A stretch of 10,515 bases of DNA. It comes from Rhodocyclales bacterium. GTDB lineage: Bacteria; Pseudomonadota; Gammaproteobacteria; Burkholderiales; Rhodocyclaceae. The stretch spans positions 1-10,515 of the forward strand of contig JAJTBM010000069.1 in assembly GCA_021286885.1 (NCBI GenBank). Reading direction: 5' to 3'. How positions within the stretch are numbered: the first letter of the stretch is position 1; each line of letters starts with the position of its first letter. The notes beneath the pieces are model-generated. The model did not search any database and was not told the origin of the DNA. It saw only the letters and a program-made list of their open reading frames with translations. Positions 7,876-10,515 of the stretch are shown piece after piece. Made by a program: the position numbers and the translations under genes.

Positions 7876-7918
7876 TACTGGTCAATCCCGCGCAATTGGC
7901 CCGGTGCTTTGACCAATA
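7876..7918. promoter_or_regulatory. Inverted-repeat candidate operator for the MocR regulator
   Basis: TACTGGTCAA (7876-7885) and TTGACCAATA (7909-7918) are inverted copies matching at 9 of 10 bases, giving the half-site TAYTGGTCAA. Equivalent positions are 33 bp apart, about three helical turns, so both halves face the same side of DNA. MocR/GntR regulators bind paired sites near their own genes. The position between promoter and start codon suggests autorepression, which is inference. Confidence 0.5.
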
Positions 7919-7936
7919 CACCTCCCGGAGACCCCC

Positions 7937-9343
7937 ATGCTCGAACTCAGCCTCAGCCCAGATGCCGCCCTGCCGCTGGTGGATCAGATCGTTCAGGCTA
8001 TCCGCACCCATATCGACGACCGGATGCTGCGCCCCGGCGCCCGCCTGCCCCCCATCCGCAAGCTGGCCGAAGATCACGGGATTTCGCGTTTCACGGTGGT
8101 GGAGGCCTATGATCGGCTGGTGGCCCTGGGGCTGCTCCAGTCCCGGCGCGGCTCAGGCTTTTATGTGTGCAACCGGGATCTGCCCGTGGCGCCAGCCGCC
8201 CCCGCCCCCGACCGGGAACGGGCCATTGACGCGGCCTGGATGAACCGGGAAATGGCCCGGGAAGGCGCCCACCGGGTGCTGGCCGCCGGCGGCGGCCTCC
8301 CCGCTGCCTGGCTGGACGAAGCAGGCCTGCTGCGCAGCCTGCGCAGCCTCACCCGGCGCACCGATCTGCGCCCGGTCAGCTATGGCACCCCCCAGGGCTA
8401 CGAGCCCCTGCGCGCCCAGCTCCAGCTCCGGCTGGGGGAAATCGGCATCGCTGCCCGCACCGAACAGATCGTGCTGACCTACGGAGTGCATCAGTCCCTG
8501 GACATCGTGTGCCGCTACTTCCTGCGCCCGGGGGACTGCGTGTTCGTGGATGATCCGGGCTACTGGAATCTGTTCGGTAATCTACGCCTGTACGGGGTGC
8601 GGCTGGTGGGGGTGCCGCGCACCAGCGAGGGGCCGGACACCCAGATCATGGAAACCCTGCTCCAGGAACATCACCCGCGCCTGTTCTTCACCCACTCGGT
8701 GCTCCACAACCCCACCTCCAGCAATCTGTCGGCGGCCACTGCCTTTCGGGTGCTCCAGCTGGCGGAGCGGCATGACTTCATGATCGTGGAAGACGATATT
8801 TACGGGGATCTGGTGAATGGCAGCGCCACCCGGCTGGCCAGCCTGGATCAGCTCAGCCGGGTGATCTACACCAGCAGCTTCTCCAAGACGATTTCGGGCA
8901 ATCTGCGGGTTGGGTTTTTGGCCTGTCAGCCGGATCTGGCCCAGGCCCTGACGGACGTGAAGATCGTCTCGATGATGTCCTCCCCCGAGCTCCCCGAACA
9001 GCTGGTGCATCAACTGCTCACCGATGGCCATTACCGCAAGCACCTGGAGCGGGTGCGCGGACGCCTGAGCGAGGCCACCGCCCGGGGGCTGCGCATGCTG
9101 GAACGGGTGGGGCTCAAGGTGGACATGGAGCCCCGGGGCGGGCCCTTCATCTGGGCCCGGGTGCCGGGCCTGCAAGACACCGCCCAGCTGGCCCGGGATG
9201 CAGCCCGGGAAGACATCGTGCTGGCACCGGGGCATGTGTTCCGCCCCCAAAACCAGCCTTCGGGCAATCTGCGCTTCAATGTGGGCCACTGCGACCACCC
9301 ACGCCTGGAGCGCTACCTGGCCGAAGCCCTAGGCCGGCTCTGA
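7937..9343 (+). CDS. MocR-type transcriptional regulator (GntR wHTH fused to fold-type I aminotransferase domain)
   Basis: A 468-aa PLP-dependent transcription factor of the MocR subgroup. Residues about 9-77 form the GntR winged helix (QIVQAIRTHI, LPPIRKLAEDHGISRFTVVEAY, wing RRGSGFYV). After a linker of about 30-40 residues, residues about 115-465 form the aminotransferase-like domain. Visible PLP-site residues are K317 in SSFSKT, D286 and Y289 in EDDIYG, and the HNPTS motif upstream of them, so cofactor binding is expected. Regulators of this group usually sense an amine, an amino acid or PLP and often control a neighbouring metabolic or transport gene. None is adjacent here, so effector and target are unknown. 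GGAG 6 nt before ATG 7937 supports the start. A plain aminotransferase is unlikely because of the DNA-binding domain. Confidence 0.93.
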   Translation: MLELSLSPDAALPLVDQIVQAIRTHIDDRMLRPGARLPPIRKLAEDHGISRFTVVEAYDRLVALGLLQSRRGSGFYVCNRDLPVAPAAPAPDRERAIDAAWMNREMAREGAHRVLAAGGGLPAAWLDEAGLLRSLRSLTRRTDLRPVSYGTPQGYEPLRAQLQLRLGEIGIAARTEQIVLTYGVHQSLDIVCRYFLRPGDCVFVDDPGYWNLFGNLRLYGVRLVGVPRTSEGPDTQIMETLLQEHHPRLFFTHSVLHNPTSSNLSAATAFRVLQLAERHDFMIVEDDIYGDLVNGSATRLASLDQLSRVIYTSSFSKTISGNLRVGFLACQPDLAQALTDVKIVSMMSSPELPEQLVHQLLTDGHYRKHLERVRGRLSEATARGLRMLERVGLKVDMEPRGGPFIWARVPGLQDTAQLARDAAREDIVLAPGHVFRPQNQPSGNLRFNVGHCDHPRLERYLAEALGRL

Positions 9344-9354
9344 ACGCCGCCTAG

Positions 9355-9371
9355 GAGCCGGGGTTCGGCTC
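9355..9371. terminator. Hairpin between the convergent MocR and lipoprotein genes
   Basis: GAGCCG (9355-9360) pairs with CGGCTC (9366-9371) around GGGTT. The downstream arm overlaps the lipoprotein stop codon. A competing stem pairs CCGGCTC (9334-9340, the end of the MocR gene) with GAGCCGG (9355-9361). No T-run follows on either strand. A shared terminator for convergent genes is plausible but not certain. Confidence 0.4.
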
Positions 9372-9888
9372 AAGGCCAGCGCCGCCAGCCCGGAGCGGGA
9401 CGCATATAGGGGCCGGGATAAAAGAAGGGATCGGGATACATCCGGTAGGCGTCCATCTCCCGGCGTCTGGCAGCTTCGGCCTCCGCCTTGGCCCGGGCCA
9501 GTGCGTCGGCCTGCTCCACTTCCCGCTTGTGCTTGTCGGCGGCGGCCTGATCCCGCAGCCAGCGCTCATGGGCATCCACCAGCGCATCCAACACCGCCGG
9601 CTGCACCCCCTTCTGGCGCAGCTCCAGCACCTGGCTGGGGTTCAGGCCGTAGTGGGTGCCGGTTGTGCGGATCTGGTCGATCAACACTTCGGGGGGCGTG
9701 CTGCGGGAACGGGCCACGATCTCATCCAGGCTGAGCGGGCGCAGGGCCGCCTGGGCCGCTTCGATCCGGGCCAACTCAGTCGGATCGAGGCGTTGAACGG
9801 GTGCCGCCACCGGCTGGGGCGGCGCCACCACGCAGCCCCCCAGCCCCAAAGCCAGCAGGGGCAGCACAACCCAGGCGGCGGGCCTCAC
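9370..9888 (-). CDS. Probable lipoprotein with Tyr/Pro-rich C-terminus, function unknown
   Basis: A 172-aa predicted lipoprotein of unknown function. The N-terminus has a short positive end, a hydrophobic stretch and the lipobox LGGC with lipidated C19, followed by a Pro/Val-rich spacer (VVAPPQPVAAPVQ). Residues about 50-110 hold two helical segments (LSLDEIVARSRS and LNPSQVLELRQKGVQPAVLDALV) resembling the short helical repeats found in other small surface lipoproteins. Residues about 110-145 form a charged Ala/Lys/Glu helix, probably a coiled coil. The tail is rich in Tyr, Pro, Phe and Trp (YPDPFFYPGPYMRP). Translation starts at GTG 9888, overlapping the stop of the upstream PilJ-domain gene as GTGA, so the two are probably translationally coupled and work in the same place. 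Confidence 0.82.
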   Translation of the reverse strand: MRPAAWVVLPLLALGLGGCVVAPPQPVAAPVQRLDPTELARIEAAQAALRPLSLDEIVARSRSTPPEVLIDQIRTTGTHYGLNPSQVLELRQKGVQPAVLDALVDAHERWLRDQAAADKHKREVEQADALARAKAEAEAARRREMDAYRMYPDPFFYPGPYMRPAPGWRRWP

Positions 9889-10515
9889 GCGGCCACCTTC
9901 TCGTACATGCTCACCACCGCATCCATCTGACCCAGGATGCGCTCACTGGTGCTGGCCACATCGGCGGCGGCCTTCTGCTGCTCCGAAGTCCGGGCACCCA
10001 GGGCCGTCTGGAAGAAGAACCACTGCTGCTCCACCAGGCCTAGCTCGGACTTGATCTGGGCGGTGTTGAGGGGGCTGGCCTTGAGCTGGTCATGGGCCTT
10101 GGAGAACTCCAGTACCGACTGGGTCAGCATCTCGGTGGCCTGGGGCACGTTCACATTCATCACCCGGAACAAATAGGCCTTGGCCATGCGCTGGGACAGC
10201 ATGCGCTGGCGCCCGGCCAGGTTGATGACCTGGGCGGCATGGGCGCCGCTGGCCTGTTCATAGGCCTTGGTCAGCTGATCTGCGCTCGTCAGCACGGACT
10301 CATTGGCCGTCCAGACCGCCTTGGGATCGCTCTGCACCGCCCCCAGCAGAGGACGAAACCGCCCCCATTCCTGCTCCAGATGCACCAGACGGGACTTCAC
10401 ATCATCATTCGGCACCACCCCACGCAGATCCTGGAGCTGCTGCTCGAACAGGCTCATGGACTGGCCCAGCAGCTGCTTGCCTTTGTCTGACTGCACCCCT
10501 GCAGCCTCCTGCAAC
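9885..10515 (-). CDS. PilJ-type domain protein (5' end outside the window)
   Basis: This is the C-terminal part, about 210 aa, of a protein with PilJ-type (type IV pili methyl-accepting chemotaxis transducer N-terminal) domains. The frame is open to the window edge, and the first apparent start is only an internal TTG. The signature INLAGRQRMLSQRMAKAYL-like helix is at visible residues about 97-115. The segment before it (LLGQSMSLFEQQLQDLRG ... LEQEWGRF, about 15-53) aligns with the segment after the signature (MLTQSVLEFSKAHDQLKA ... VEQQWFFF), so the protein carries at least two tandem copies, the first signature lying outside the window. No HAMP, kinase or MCP signalling domain follows, and the protein simply ends after a helix. 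It is therefore probably a free-standing exported sensor-like or binding domain. A signal peptide would be outside the view. Confidence 0.85.
   Translation of the reverse strand, partial: LQEAAGVQSDKGKQLLGQSMSLFEQQLQDLRGVVPNDDVKSRLVHLEQEWGRFRPLLGAVQSDPKAVWTANESVLTSADQLTKAYEQASGAHAAQVINLAGRQRMLSQRMAKAYLFRVMNVNVPQATEMLTQSVLEFSKAHDQLKASPLNTAQIKSELGLVEQQWFFFQTALGARTSEQQKAAADVASTSERILGQMDAVVSMYEKVAA

Overview
The window is GC-rich, has short intergenic gaps and holds seven chromosomal genes plus one insertion sequence. Gene content and protein style (Atm1-type ABC exporter, hybrid kinase with a partner receiver protein, MocR regulator, PilJ-domain protein) suggest a betaproteobacterium, perhaps in or near Rhodocyclales. 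That placement is inference; no rRNA or marker gene is present.

Layout. (1) 15-1811 (+): Atm1/ABCB7-type ABC half-transporter. (2) 1984-5820 (+): a two-gene signalling operon. The first gene is a response regulator with a receiver domain, a GAF-like middle and a helical tail but no recognisable DNA-binding or enzymatic output. The second, 24 bp downstream, is a membrane hybrid kinase (dCache-type sensor, HisKA, HATPase, receiver, Hpt). Together they hold every residue needed for a His-Asp-His-Asp relay. (3) 5821-7300: a complete 1480-bp IS701-family element with 22-bp perfect terminal inverted repeats, an apparently intact DDE transposase on the minus strand and a 4-bp CTAA target duplication. 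It landed on the last four bases of the kinase gene, so the kinase stop codon is kept, but the gene is now separated from the hairpin at 7313-7339 that probably ended its transcript. (4) 7352-7783 (-): a small exported protein built of ~21-residue beta-rich repeats, not recognised. (5) 7824-9343 (+): promoter, candidate inverted-repeat operator and gene of a MocR-type (GntR/aminotransferase) regulator, divergent from the small exported protein. (6) 9370-10515 (-): a lipoprotein gene coupled by a GTGA overlap to an upstream PilJ-domain gene that runs off the window.

No tRNA, rRNA, CRISPR array or phage gene was seen. I see no clearly new multi-gene system. The items most worth a second look are the relay with unknown output, the repeat-built exported protein facing the MocR gene, the MocR operator, and the stop-codon-preserving IS insertion.
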